From NCBI GenBank assembly GCA_003415625.1, contig PYIU01000007.1:2356001-2420000 (forward strand): a stretch of DNA of 64,000 bases, read 5' to 3'. The position numbers were made by a program, and so were the translations under genes. Below, in pieces: positions 26,386 through 37,192 of the stretch (position 1 is its first letter; every line of letters begins with the position of its first letter). The stretch is from Aquanectria penicillioides. Taxonomy: Eukaryota; Ascomycota; Sordariomycetes; Hypocreales; Nectriaceae. The notes beneath the pieces were generated by a model. The model saw nothing but the letters and a program-made list of their open reading frames with translations, was not told where the DNA came from and did not search any database.

Positions 26386-26870
26386 CTAATTCACGGCATA
26401 GATCTCGGGAAGATCAGACTGGAGGCGTTGGAGACGCCCGGCAGCAAAGGGCAGGGTTGTGAAATCTGAGTTGACAGTGAGACCCAGGGTCACAGAGCGC
26501 AAGTAGATACATGATTTGGCCGGCAGCAAAGCTCGGGTGCGCGCTAGGTTGTCAATGCTACCAGTCGCCCGTCCCAGCTCCTGCACCAAGAGCCCAGGGT
26601 GCGAGGCGGACCGACGTCAGCGAATCCCAGGGCCAGACAATTGTCATAGGCTTGCATCTTTGAAGAGGCGTGTGTGGGGTCATCTGGGGAAGTGAGGAGG
26701 ACAATGCCTTTTTGGGAGTCCGGGAGTTGAGTTCGGGAGTCGAGAGTGGGGCATGCCGGAGACGGCTCTTGGTTCGGGAGTGTAATGTGGCCAGGCGTGA
26801 TGGAGGCTAGACGGGATTTGTTAGCAACACTGCGGAGAAATCCAGCCCATGCTAATGGTATCCATTTGTG
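26386..26870 (-). pseudogene. Unidentified coding-like stretch, possibly the 3' part of a gene with a frame break
   Basis: On the minus strand a frame open from about 26870 reads protein-like text (ANKSRLASITPGHITLP, KGIVLLTSPDDP, MQAYDNCLALGFADVG) down to about 26610. The adjacent frame then continues it plausibly (HPGLLVQELGRATGS, LTLPFAAGRL-like hydrophobic text, QRLQSDLPEIYAVN) to a stop at 26386. The two halves join if one base is missing around 26605-26615. I do not recognise the family. It could be a 3' exon of a small gene, a remnant, or a chance open frame; composition is the only support. It lies 270 bp upstream of the monooxygenase gene on the same strand. Confidence 0.3.
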
Positions 26871-28193
26871 ATGACAACATTCTTCATAAGAGGCCTGGCC
26901 GGAATGAGGGACCGGGGCAGGAAACCAAAGCGACAGCCCCCACCGAGTGCGCCGAAAACCGAGATCTCATCACAAGTTATCGCAATACCACCTTGTCCCC
27001 TAGCTGTGTAGCAACCTAAATGGGGGCTCTTTCTTCCGGTTGGATGCGCAATGACATGTCATTGCAATTTTCAGCTGCTTCATTGGTTCCTATTGACCAG
27101 AAGGCTCGACCTCCTTGGAGGGAGTCCGCGGCATGCAGCTTCAATCGAGCCAACCATATCAACGGCAGGGCCCCGGTCAGGTGGCTAGAATCCCTGAGAT
27201 TCGGTAAGCCATGGTCTAGGCATGCTGTAGCCCAGGTTTCCCGGGCCTAAGTGCCGCACATGGCTCAAGGTGGGGAGAAGGTTGTGTGAGATTGTGATGA
27301 TGCACCACGTGCTAGAGTTGGCATCTCAGGTCATGGCAGCGCTTCCGCGAGCATTCGCTTCTGGAAACTCATAACCTGAGGACCACCCTTCCAAATGTGG
27401 CACAAAGCGCTTGCCTTCGTCTTGTCACTACCGCGTGCGCAATGTAGCAAATAAGTCCTCACCCGTAACTTCTGTAGCATGTGGTAGTGACTGCCTCTGC
27501 GTGTCGGAATATTTTCCATCTTGCTCTTGCCATCTCTTAGTTTCCTCTCCAATAAGTTCCCTAGCAACCTACTCATTTCTCTCCAACTAGTATTGGCTAT
27601 CTTCGGCTCTCATTTAGCATTCCTAATAGGAAAGGGCCTCCAAGGGCAGATTGATCTTGAAAGAGGCTCATTCTGTTGCACTTCGCAATTTTCAAGATAA
27701 CCCATGTACCACGTCTCTTTCCCTCGGATCCAGCCAGGACGTCAACAACTCTCTATAGTTCTCAATGCACCAAGCTCTTTATCCCGGGCGGTCACCGGGC
27801 AACACGGATTTCCCATCCTGACACACACTGCAGCTGTGTCCACTCGTCTTCAGCGTTAGGGCCGAAGTCACCAGTTCCCGACTCAACTACCGGCCATTAT
27901 CAATGGAAGACCCATGTATCCCTGATCCAGAAATGGATAAGACCGCCAATTTTTGGAGCACCTGCCCGATTTCCAACGTGCCCATGCCCATTGGGGATTT
28001 GACGAAGATAGTGGGCATCCCAATTTCTGACTGACATCGGATAGCTTCCGACTAAGTTCCCGTCCAGAGTGCCGAAACATCCTAGCAGTTTACTGCGCCC
28101 ACATTCCCCGCAACTACCAGTATCGGGATGGTATCCGCCTTGTTAGTATGAGCATCCTATACCGTGCAATGGCCGCCGTCTAACTACCCTCAG
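26871..28193. other. Intergenic / unassigned
   Basis: No gene I can support. The last 60 bp (about 28131-28193) looks like an intron of the next gene, with a GTATCC donor, a CTAAC branch site and a CCTCAG acceptor. Confidence 0.5.
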
Positions 28194-29159
28194 GTCTATC
28201 TGGTGCTGCGGGATCATCTTGGCGATGAGCGTCTCGGGCTGGCGGGCGGTGTTCTATATGAGATGATCGAAGTGGATTGCCAACATTCTGATGATCCGGG
28301 TGCGGCTTTCCAGCGCTGGAGGCACGATCATATGAAAAGGCACGCAGATTTAGAGTTGCCCCATGTGCCCCATCTCACAACAGTTACATCGACCGTCATT
28401 CCAACGTCTACTCTAGTCCTTTGGAGGATAAAGCACCCCCAGCGGTATAAAACGAGGCTCTCGGATCACTCGACCACCAATGGCAGACACCAATTCCAAA
28501 CAAGCGGTATCAGGGCAAAAAAAGAGTGGATGGTTGAGTATACCATGTATGTCTCATCTCGAAATGAAGGGACTCGTCCATTCAGGTCCATCAATGCTAA
28601 AAAGTTTCACGAGCTTCAATGGAATCAAGAAATAGGTCACACAGGAAGGCTTGTTGAGGAGAAATCTGTCGATTTGAATGATCTCTCATGGAATACTGAG
28701 TCTGATGATCTGGCTGAAGACACCCTTCCTTTCCAAAATAATACTAGGAAGGGGCTAATACGGTGTGCTGGAATATGTGGGCCTCTCTATCAACTCTTAC
28801 TACCCAGGAAACAGGCTTCAAAGACTCCATTTCGCCATCTCACAAATCACACAGCTGATCTGGACTTCAACTCAACGGCGTCATTGCTCGAAATCCTTGA
28901 ATCTAGACCATTCTCGCATGTTGATGATTGGGAGATTCCCAATGCTATATTTGCACGAAAATACGGGCTCTTTGCGGGAAATGGACCCTTGCCCCCTTCT
29001 ATCAAAGAAGTTCCCGTCGCCGAGGATAAGGCAATCAATATGGCAGCCAATCCAGACTTTCGGGAGCTGGCGTATTCTTGGGGTTTTCCAGGCCCTTTCA
29101 CTCCTCAGCTTTGGTTTGATGGCAGTATTTATCACCGATGGATGCGCTTCAGAGTCTAA
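28194..29159 (+). CDS. Hypothetical protein, 5' end undefined
   Basis: A frame of about 320 codons is open from 28164 to a stop at 29157-29159. It has no ATG before 28263, so either the protein starts there or an upstream exon is spliced in at the CTAAC...CCTCAG acceptor ending at 28193. A second candidate intron lies at about 28551-28590 (GTATGT donor, TTCAG acceptor). The best-looking coding part is the C terminus, with DDWEIPNAIFARKYGLFAG and ELAYSWGFPGPFTPQLWFDG. I do not recognise a family and see no signal peptide or membrane segment. Confidence 0.5.
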   Translation, partial: VYLVLRDHLGDERLGLAGGVLYEMIEVDCQHSDDPGAAFQRWRHDHMKRHADLELPHVPHLTTVTSTVIPTSTLVLWRIKHPQRYKTRLSDHSTTNGRHQFQTSGIRAKKEWMVEYTMYVSSRNEGTRPFRSINAKKFHELQWNQEIGHTGRLVEEKSVDLNDLSWNTESDDLAEDTLPFQNNTRKGLIRCAGICGPLYQLLLPRKQASKTPFRHLTNHTADLDFNSTASLLEILESRPFSHVDDWEIPNAIFARKYGLFAGNGPLPPSIKEVPVAEDKAINMAANPDFRELAYSWGFPGPFTPQLWFDGSIYHRWMRFRV

Positions 29160-29658
29160 CAATCCTTGACAAGTTGGTGTTCAGGCCGAAGCAAAGTGCC
29201 ACGTGCATATTTTGGAGGCAAACTTGATTAGCATCACCAAGATAGCAAAGGTCCGTAATCAGCAAGCAGTTTCAAATGAGCATTGTTTGTCACTTACTTG
29301 AACCTTCTTCTGGAGCCAGATTGCATGTCGCCAGTTGCATTACTAAGACTCTTACTAGGTACATACACGCACGCCTCTGGGCCGGAGCTGTAACCAGATG
29401 GCGCCAGCTGACAAGGTGACTTAGCAGTTGACTGTCGGTTTCTCGCGCGCAATTCCTATGTCTCTTCTATCAGTAGCATGATAGATTTCCTGTTTGTTTA
29501 TTCGCTTCTCCGTCTACCTAACTATCCCAACTTGTCCGATGAGGCTTTGACTCCAGAATTGCCACACAGCCTACAGCTCTTCTATAGTCTCCGAACTTCT
29601 TCTCTATTGTATTCGATAATTCAACGGCGCCTATTGTAGTTGCTTTGCCGCAAATCCA
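29160..29658. other. Intergenic / promoter of the downstream orphan gene
   Basis: About 500 bp between two plus-strand genes. The second half is CT-rich, as in other promoters of this window. Confidence 0.5.
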
Positions 29659-31449
29659 ATGCAGCGCAGCAACTTGAGCAAGGAGAAGAGCCACCACTCC
29701 GATCCGTCTTCGTCATCACCAACCGCACTTCGACACAACTTCCTGTCTACATCCGCCAGCTCACGATCTCGGTCGCTCTCGCCACGAAAGCGCTTAGCCA
29801 AGCAGCCACTTCACATCCGAATGAACCTTACGGAAGGCCAAATGGACAAAATCACCGACGCGTATGGCAAACCTCGTTCAGTTGAAAGCATCCTTGTTAA
29901 CTGTCAGACAGATTCAGTCAAAAGGTTCACAGCAGCCCCGCGCGAACTCGAACGCGAGCTGCTGTTGTCACTCCTAACTCGAGCCCTCGCAAAAATAAGC
30001 CGATCAATGACGAAGTACCTTACGCTTGGACAGCGAGCCATGAGACTACTTCAAGAATGGAGTCCCCCACATTCTCGGAGCTAATGCCAAGGCGGTACCA
30101 ATCCTCGACAAACGACACATTCTCAATTAATTTGGCTGAGCGTCGTCGAAAAGAGCCACCGGCTCCTCTTAAGTTGAGAGGCTCGAGGCGCCAAGCTAAT
30201 ATCCCCCTGCGAGCAGAAATGGAAAGCGTTTCTAATTCCGTTTCCCCTCTGAGTCAAACTCCACAAAGCCAATCTCGATTGGAGGGTGCCCAAGTCTCAG
30301 ATGAGGAGTGTGGATCGTTGTATTCCCAAGACACTCAATTCCATGCTCATCCTGAACCACTTATGCTTCGGCGATTTGGCCATGAGCGGTCTCGATCCAA
30401 ACTCAACGATGCTGTGGTTGATGCTTACAAGGACTGGGCTCGGATTCAAACTCCCTCCCCTCGAATAGAATCCTTAATTCAACCAAAGAATCCTCCCCAC
30501 AGACCCAGGCGATCCAAGAGCACTGCAGAAGGCCTTCGGCAATCTCGAGGAGCTGAGTTCGATTTGCCCCCAATCACCCCTAGGGATGTTCTCCGATCAA
30601 GTATTGCACCTCCATTTTCTCCACTTCAGTTATACTTCAGAGGTCTTGACTTTCCGACGACAAAGAAAGGAGAGAAAATAATGATTGGGGACAATGGGTG
30701 GCTTGAGCGGACTGAAAATCCGCCTGACAAGATGAAGAAGACACCACAGAAGAAGTCTGGCATTATTGAAGGTATCAAGAAAATTGCCAAAGACATGGTA
30801 AGCATTACTTATTGTTACAATCATGCTCACACTCGTTGACATTAGATAGGCCGAATTTCACTATAATACACGTCGAGCCCAGCATACAACTAAAGAGCGA
30901 CCAAGCGTCCAAGTGTTCATCTCTCTTGACTCCCGGGAGCAAAGCCTTCTCTACTGTGAGCTAGAGTTTCATTTGAGCAGTGCACTCAATGATTATATCA
31001 CAGTGCAGCTGGACAAGGGTCGCTTAATTCCAGACAACCTCAAGAAAATAGCGGATGCATGGCAACATAAAGGCCGTCCGAAAGTGGTAGGGTTTCGATA
31101 TGATCTAGAGACACAGCTAGAACTCATTAACCTTCATGTTGATGAGTTCAGATTCTACGGCCGGCGTCAAGGTGACCCCGTTGAGATATGTGGGCTCCTC
31201 TACGCAATGAAGGTCAACTCACGAGCCATGAGCATACGTACATTTTGTCAGCCCGACTCTGTGATCGCGAAACAGTTGGTGGACGCACAGTCGTTGTTCA
31301 AACTACTTGGGGTTCCAGATGCCCAACAGGTGGCTTTGGCTGAGGTTGCCCAGTTTTTCAAAGTGATTGTGGAGAGGGAGATGGAATACCGAGCCCAAAG
31401 GGAGTCAGAGGGTCACCAAACAGGGCCATCCGATGGCCAAGGGGAATGA
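29659..31449 (+). CDS. Conserved-looking hypothetical protein, three exons
   Basis: Three exons join in frame: 29659-29861, 29918-30797 and 30850-31449, for 560 residues. The first intron has a GTATGG donor, a TTAACTG branch site and a TTCAG acceptor; the second has GTAAGC and TAG. The N-terminal 300 residues are polar, Ser/Arg/Pro-rich and probably disordered. A short basic segment (KKSGIIEGIKKIAKDM) leads into a compact C-terminal domain of about 180 residues. Its key stretches are SLDSREQSLLYCELEFHLSS, RPKVVGFRYDLETQLELI and QPDSVIAKQLVDAQSLFKLL. No catalytic motif, signal peptide or membrane segment is seen. I recognise the style of a lineage-restricted fungal protein but cannot name a function. 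Its 3' end lies 464 bp from a RIP-degraded element. Confidence 0.75.
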
Positions 31450-31913
31450 GGCTCTCGAAGGGACGTTGAACATTCAGGAAGGTGAATCAACTACTGGTTC
31501 GTGAGTTTTCTCGATCCATGCTAATATAATATATCTTGCAGCAGGATCATGGACAAGCGGTGTACGTCTCAATAATGAAAGGGCGAAGACTGATCGACCC
31601 ATGCCATAATGGCATGGCCAACTAAAAGGAAAGCTCAATGCCAGGATGATAACGTGGAGGTTCAATAGTCCCAACACGGCTCTGCTACGGTCAAACACGA
31701 TGAGCCCCAGGCCTGTATATATTTGTATGAAGAATGTATCATGAACTTTTTGCAATGATGCGTCCTTTTTTAGCAAAGTAGCCCAAAGTTGCAATAGGAA
31801 GGAATATGAGTAAAAGGGGTAGCTCGTAAGCCGTGCACAGAGATATGGACACAAAGATTGAACAAGAGATACCCGGTGGGTCATATAGAAGCGCGCTACG
31901 CTGGGCTTGTAGA
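31450..31913. other. 3' flank of the orphan gene up to the AT-rich element
   Basis: Normal base composition up to 31913, then an abrupt change at the inverted repeat. It presumably contains the 3' UTR and terminator. Confidence 0.6.
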
Positions 31914-32000
31914 CAACCCCACCTCTCCTGCCGGAGAGGTGGTAATAAAACCTATAACTGCATTACTGGCGTAACCAACTTTTCTAATATAGCTTATCTA
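31914..32000 (+). repeat. Left terminal inverted repeat with internal hairpin
   Basis: It matches the reverse complement of the right end over about 85 bp. Positions 31919-31928 (CCACCTCTCC) and 31933-31942 (GGAGAGGTGG) form a perfect 10 bp stem with a TGCC loop. Only one intact GTAAC motif remains (31971-31975); the others appear mutated by C-to-T or G-to-A change. Confidence 0.85.
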
Positions 32001-34589
32001 CAACTTCATTAAATAAAGTCTAAATATAAAGATAAAGATATTATTAGAATTACTTATTTTAAAATAATTAGTTCTATTAATATAAGTTATTTTAATAGTA
32101 TAGTTATTAAATTCTAGCTATATAAAGCTTAAGCTTATTAATGCTATTATAACTTTAAAATAGTAATTTATATACCTTTTATAAAAATAATAGTATTAAG
32201 TTCTTTTTTATTAAAATATTAATTTAGTGCTTATTTAAAGCTAAATTTACTATAATTTATATTAAGTATTTAGCTATAAGCTTAATTATTAATATCTTTA
32301 TTTATTATAGTATTTTAAATATATAAAAAAGATTAATATAAAGCCTTAATTTAAGTAATTTAAATAATTTTAATTAAAGTATTATTAAAGCTTATATTTA
32401 AGGGTAAAAAAGATAGTTTAATTAATAAATATAATATTATTAATATAAAGTCCTTTAGGCTATAATTTTAGCTGCTACTTTAATCCTTAATTTAGGTAAT
32501 AGTAGCAATACTTGCTTAAGTTATATTGGCTTAATTAAATAACCTTTATAATGCCTTTTATTTAATTACTTTAGGGATATAATTAAAGTAGATTAGTAAG
32601 GCTATATTTAATAAAAGTTGCTTTTTTGCTTTATTAGCTTAAAGCTAAAGCTTTTTTAAGGCTTTAATGGCTTTAATCTCTTTTAGGATTATTGCATTTT
32701 CCTAAAGTTTCTATATAGCCTTTAGTATAGCCTAGCTATAAGGGATAGAACCTAAAGGGGCTGTTTTTTTCCTTTTAGCCTTATTTTTTTGCAATTAATT
32801 AAAGAGCTCCTTTTAGAACTAAATATTCTTTTTATTTTCCTTCTTTTAGTTTTTATAAGCTTAATCTTTAATCTTTTTATATAATTTCTCTATTATAAAA
32901 GCCTTATTATTAACCTAAATATACTACTATATATATATATATATTAAGACTATAAAGCAATTTGCTTTTAGTATTATTAAATTATTTCTTTTTGCATTAA
33001 TTAAGTAATAATTATAAGATTAAAATAGGCTATAGTATTTAATATAATCTATTTAATTAAGCTATTTAAAAGGTCTAGCTTTTATATGCTTTAAATAGCA
33101 ATAAGGTCTCTTTTAGTCTTCCTTAAGGTAATAGCTTTCTTTTTAAGCTATATAGAAAATAAGGGCTCTTTTTAATTCTTAATTAATTAATAAAAGGGCT
33201 ATAAAATAACCTTAAGAGTAAGGGGCATTAGCCCTACCTTTTTAAAGCCTATATATATATAATAGGCCTTAAATGCAGCTTAATATATTGCCTTCTATTA
33301 GTTAAAAAAGTTTAATTAAGTAATATATATGCCTTTAGCTTAAATAAAGTTCCTAAAGGATAACTGCTATACCTTCTTAAGGTATTAATAAACACTAATA
33401 TTAAGGGGCTAAAGAATATAATTAATATAAGTAAAAGGCAAAAAGGAATAATATTAAAGGTATAATAATACTATATAAAATTAAAATCTTTATAAGCTAA
33501 AAACCTATTTATTAAAAGTATTTAATATATTAGATTTTTCTTTTTTTTTAGTTAAATAATAAAAGCTTAAGTTTAAATAGCCCTTATAATATTAGTTTTA
33601 TATTTAAACTACTTTTAATTAAATAGCTATTAAAGGTATTATTAAAAGCAAAAGAGTATTTATTAAAATGCTTTAATTACTATTAAGCCTAATAGCTATT
33701 TATATATTTAATTGCTATATTAATAAAAATAATATTTTTATTAATATTAGCTATAATATATTCCTTAAGAAGGACCTTTATTAAGAGAATAAGGAAGGAA
33801 GAAATTAATATTTTAATAGTATTAATAGTATTAATAAAGGTAAAGGACTTTTTATTGCTTAGCTAAAAGGTTATAGATTAAGTATTTTTCTTTATTTAAA
33901 TTAAATATATCTTTAGGCTGCTATTAATTTAGTCTATTTATAAGGGCATTTTATTAAAGTTCTATAGATTAGCTAAATTAAATAAAAGCTTTTTAATAAT
34001 AGCCTTAAATTCCTTAAACTAAGCCTTTATATTAAAAAGGTTATATTTAATAGAAGCTTTTATAATCTCCTTAATTTTTAAAGTCTTAAATTAAAGCTTT
34101 AAATACTACTATTTAAACTAATAAGCCTAAGCCTTAAAAATAGCTATTTTTAAACCTTAAATTTAATATTTTCTTAAAAAGCTAGTATAATTGTATATAT
34201 AGGCTTTTATTACAGTAAATGCACTCTTCTCTATATTATATATATATATAATAATTGCCTGCTCTTTTTCTATAGTTATAGCTTAAAGTAACCCTCCCTT
34301 ATTAATACTAAAAGGAAGCTACTTTTTTACTTTTAATAATAATATATATTTTTTAATAAGAAATTTCTTAATATAATATAAATAAGCCAGTTTATTTACA
34401 ATTAATATATAAAGCAGTAAGGGATTTGCTTAAATTATCTATATAATATTTTAACCCAATAGGTATATATAGGCGGCATTTACTGCAGCAGCATAGAACT
34501 TATAAGAAATTTAAGCTATATTGAAATTAGAAATGAAAATGCAAGAATAATAAATTTAGTCGATTTTAGGCTTTAAATGAAGAAGTTAT

Positions 34590-34675
34590 TGATGAGTTAC
34601 GTTGGAAAAGTTGGTTACGCCAGTAATGCAGTTACGGGTTTTGTTACCACCTCTCCGGCAGGAGAGGTGGGGTTG
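34590..34675 (-). repeat. Right terminal inverted repeat with internal hairpin and four GTTAC motifs
   Basis: The better preserved copy. The hairpin arms are 34647-34656 and 34661-34670. Four GTTAC motifs (GTAAC on the other strand) lie at 34596, 34614, 34631 and 34643. Short spaced subterminal repeats of this kind are transposase-binding sites in some DNA transposon families such as hAT. Confidence 0.85.
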
Positions 34676-34679
34676 AAAG

Positions 34680-34910
34680 CTAGCTTACATAACCCAGCGG
34701 GTATATTTCAACAAACTTTCGACCAATTACGCCTGTCTCAGCCTCAGGCTCCGTCTGTGATACCAAGGGAAAACGATCTTTCTGATTCAGCCAACCCCGC
34801 AAGTGCCACACTTCCCGGACCAAACCAATGTAAAGTAGAGCAGATATAACAACATTCATGATAATTATAATGACGATAGCGATAAACAATTCGGCCGTGA
34901 CAAGGGTCAT
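34680..34910 (-). CDS. Possible small single-span membrane protein abutting the element
   Basis: An ATG-started frame of 76 residues. It opens with a strong hydrophobic helix (ELFIAIVIIIIMNVVISALL) followed by a charged tail (VREVWHLRGWLNQKDRF), a pattern typical of a type-III or tail-in membrane peptide. The stop codon is only 5 bp from the end of the inverted repeat, so the original gene could have been longer and truncated by insertion. It may instead be chance. I know no family. Confidence 0.3.
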   Translation of the reverse strand: MTLVTAELFIAIVIIIIMNVVISALLYIGLVREVWHLRGWLNQKDRFPLVSQTEPEAETGVIGRKFVEIYPLGYVS

Positions 34911-34970
34911 CTAGATTCATTACAGCGGATGGGCAAGTTTAGCCAGAAACAATTTGGATCTTGGGGGCGA

Positions 34971-35870
34971 CTAAGCTCGGTAGCGATAGCTTTCCTCGCT
35001 TCTCTGGCGCCGAACACGACGTTGCTCGTAACGAGGATCATCATAGACAAGGTCGTCATCGTCATCGGGTGGGGGAAGAGCCCTCTCCTTCCGATACTCT
35101 CTTTCCCTTGACGAGGGTCCTGAATCGTACCTCACCTCCTCTTCCTCGTCACGCTCATAGCGACGCTCCCAACTGTCTTGGCGGCGACGGTCTCGCTCGC
35201 GTGAATCCTCAACTCTATTGGCGATGGCGTTGGAGGCTAACCCGCCAGCAACTGCGCCGAGGATGGTTGACACCATGCGAGTCCGGTCATCGGATTCCCT
35301 GTCATCATAGCCCTTGGATTTGTGCTTGTGTCGTGCGGCTGCATCAGATGCCTCGCGCGCAACAAGGCCGCCCACAACAGCGCCCAACAGACCGGCGCCA
35401 ATGCCCGTAGCCGAATTTGAGAAGTTGTCCTCGACTGCATTACGAGCACGAGACAGCGGGCTGGGTGATCGGTCGCGGTCGCGGTCACGATCACGGTGAG
35501 AGCGACTCCGGCTGCTGTGGTGGCGACGGTGGTCGTCGTCGCTGGACGACGAAGAGCGAGAACTGGAGCGAGACGGCGCGCGGCGGACCATGGCGGTGGC
35601 GGACGGAGGGACAGAGCGAGGGCGGGCCTGGGAGGCTGGTGGCTCGAGGGTCATCGTCTCGCGGGGTGAGGGAGGGCCATAGGTGTCGCTCAGGCGCGAG
35701 GTGGAAGCGTACGGCGGGATGCCAGGTGCAGACTGCGGAGGCTGCGGACCTGTTGAGACGGGCGCATCGCTGGGTGGGCCAACAACGCCGCCACCGGAGA
35801 AGTGGTCCGGAGATGGGTCATATCGACGACGGGCGGCTTCGTCGTAGCCATAATACTCTTTGTTTGACAT
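34971..35870 (-). CDS. Low-complexity protein with two glycine-zipper-like hydrophobic segments
   Basis: A single exon of 299 residues from ATG 35870. Residues 1-90 are Pro/Gly/Ser-rich. A Ser/Arg/His/Asp tract (SRSSSRSSSSSDDDHRRHH, then RDRDRDRD) follows. Two Gly/Ala-rich hydrophobic stretches, GIGAGLLGAVVGGLVAREA and ILGAVAGGLASNAIANRV, come next, with small residues every fourth position as in glycine-zipper 2TM proteins. The tail is Arg/Glu/Asp/Tyr-rich. Similar RS-rich proteins with glycine zippers are common in filamentous ascomycetes, without known function. The GAGG-type segments suggest membrane association or self-assembly. The neighbour on its 3' side is the AT-rich element. Confidence 0.75.
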   Translation of the reverse strand: MSNKEYYGYDEAARRRYDPSPDHFSGGGVVGPPSDAPVSTGPQPPQSAPGIPPYASTSRLSDTYGPPSPRETMTLEPPASQARPRSVPPSATAMVRRAPSRSSSRSSSSSDDDHRRHHSSRSRSHRDRDRDRDRSPSPLSRARNAVEDNFSNSATGIGAGLLGAVVGGLVAREASDAAARHKHKSKGYDDRESDDRTRMVSTILGAVAGGLASNAIANRVEDSRERDRRRQDSWERRYERDEEEEVRYDSGPSSREREYRKERALPPPDDDDDLVYDDPRYEQRRVRRQRSEESYRYRA

Positions 35871-37192
35871 TTATCTGCAGGTGACGATGTGTTGGAGGGT
35901 TAAACTGTGCCGATGCCGTTGGGGTATAAATTATAAATGGATGTGCACGGTCGAGAGTCAAAAGTGCGGCTGATGAATTGCCGAAGAGACGCAGAAAGGG
36001 GAGAGAATAGAAAAAGGCCAAGAGAGAACCGCGATGATTTAAATCGAATGGCGGGGTTGGGGTTGGAAGGAAATATGTCAATATGTACTATGTGAGCCAC
36101 GGAGTCGCCGTCAGCCCTACGATGTGTGAGGGGAGGATACGAAGGAGAGAAATGGGGCTCTGCAGGATTCTGAATGCCGGGATATCCGACAAGAGGGACT
36201 TGAATAAGACAGGACACGGAGGGCCAAGAAGGCTGTGTATGTAGTGGCGAGGGGCGGGGGAGGATGCGGATATGCAGGAAAGCCAAGTCGAAGGTTGAAA
36301 GGAAAAGCTGGAGAGATGGCGGCCCAGACTGACGGAGAGGCAGACGGAGAGGCAGACGGAGAGGCAGACGGAGAGGGGGATGGATAGGCTTTAAATGACA
36401 TTGAATGAGATCAGGTGGTGCAGTGCCAGCCATCTGTGTGGTGGTGCGCACAAGGCATGAAGTGTTCGGCAAAATGTGAGTGAGGCTCCTCGTCAACAAC
36501 TATCCTTCCTATCTGTCACCAATGATTGCCGTGTTCTCGTCCTGCGAGTGATTGTCTTTCCCTTCCCCTTCCTTCTTCCCTCTTCCCCTCCCACTCCTCT
36601 GCACGACGATTCCCATGCACACATGGCGAGACAGTCGGATACCCACCATGGTCCGTCAGACGCCGATGCTGTGGGACGGGAGAAAACGGCGATGATGTCA
36701 CAAGGCCAGACGTCACGCTCCCCGCTAAGACAAGACGCTGCAGAGCACCCTGGCCCCAAGAACGAGCCTGTGAGCCCGTCATCCATGTTCTGAGGCCATG
36801 CTTGGTGGACAGTTCGCGTAAAACCCACTATACCACTAGCAAAAGTGTAAGGCACCCTGCTATAGGTACTAATGCAAATAGGCCATATATACTCGCGACA
36901 TCATAGCATAGTACTTGACGAGGTACTTAGGTACGTAGGTAGCTTGGGAGCTAGCTTGTTTGTTTGTTAGCCAAGAGAGAGTTTGTGCGTTCTAATAGAC
37001 TAGGAAGCTTTTTCTTTCCTGAGTTGAGAGTATCGGTACTCTAGGGTAAGGTGGGCAAAAATGTAACAAAATGCGCTAGCTATGGCATAATGTGCGGAAG
37101 AAAGTTGGTCAAATCATGGGTGTCAAGATCAGCTGTCAAGCCCTTGTTCTTGGTAATTTTGATTGACACCCTAGGGTAGTCATTATCATCTA
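35871..37192. other. Intergenic, divergent promoter region (left part)
   Basis: Upstream of the minus-strand glycine-zipper gene. It holds a 12 bp tandem repeat (separate entry) and TAGGTA/GGTAC words around 36915-36940. No gene seen. Confidence 0.55.
36331..36376. repeat. 12 bp tandem repeat, 3.8 copies
   Basis: GACGGAGAGGCA is repeated perfectly three times, plus a ten-base partial copy. Confidence 0.9.

Larger units (their letters stand above)
31914..34675. mobile_element. RIP-degraded 2.76 kb element with terminal inverted repeats
   Basis: The interior (about 32000-34560) is almost pure A+T, dominated by TA, with no open frame and practically no CpG. That is the signature of repeat-induced point mutation. 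Both ends are GC-richer and form inverted repeats of about 85 bp starting CAACCCCACCTCTCC. The left copy is 31914 to about 32000 and the right about 34590-34675. Size and structure suggest a cut-and-paste DNA transposon, or a non-autonomous derivative, but no transposase can be read. I see no convincing target-site duplication: the flanks are CTTGTAGA on the left and AAAGCTAG on the right. It sits between two convergent genes, where insertion would do little harm. Confidence 0.85.

Noticed and set aside
24006..31449. A secondary-metabolite or aromatic-catabolism cluster around the phenol hydroxylase
   Set aside because: No polyketide synthase, peptide synthetase, dioxygenase, dedicated transporter or local regulator nearby.
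31474..31884. 136-codon minus-strand frame downstream of the orphan gene
   Set aside because: Antisense in the 3' flank, hydrophobic by chance, no motif.
31914..34675. Reading the AT-rich island as mitochondrial DNA or a centromere fragment
   Set aside because: It has defined inverted-repeat ends and no mitochondrial gene text, and its size is that of a transposon.
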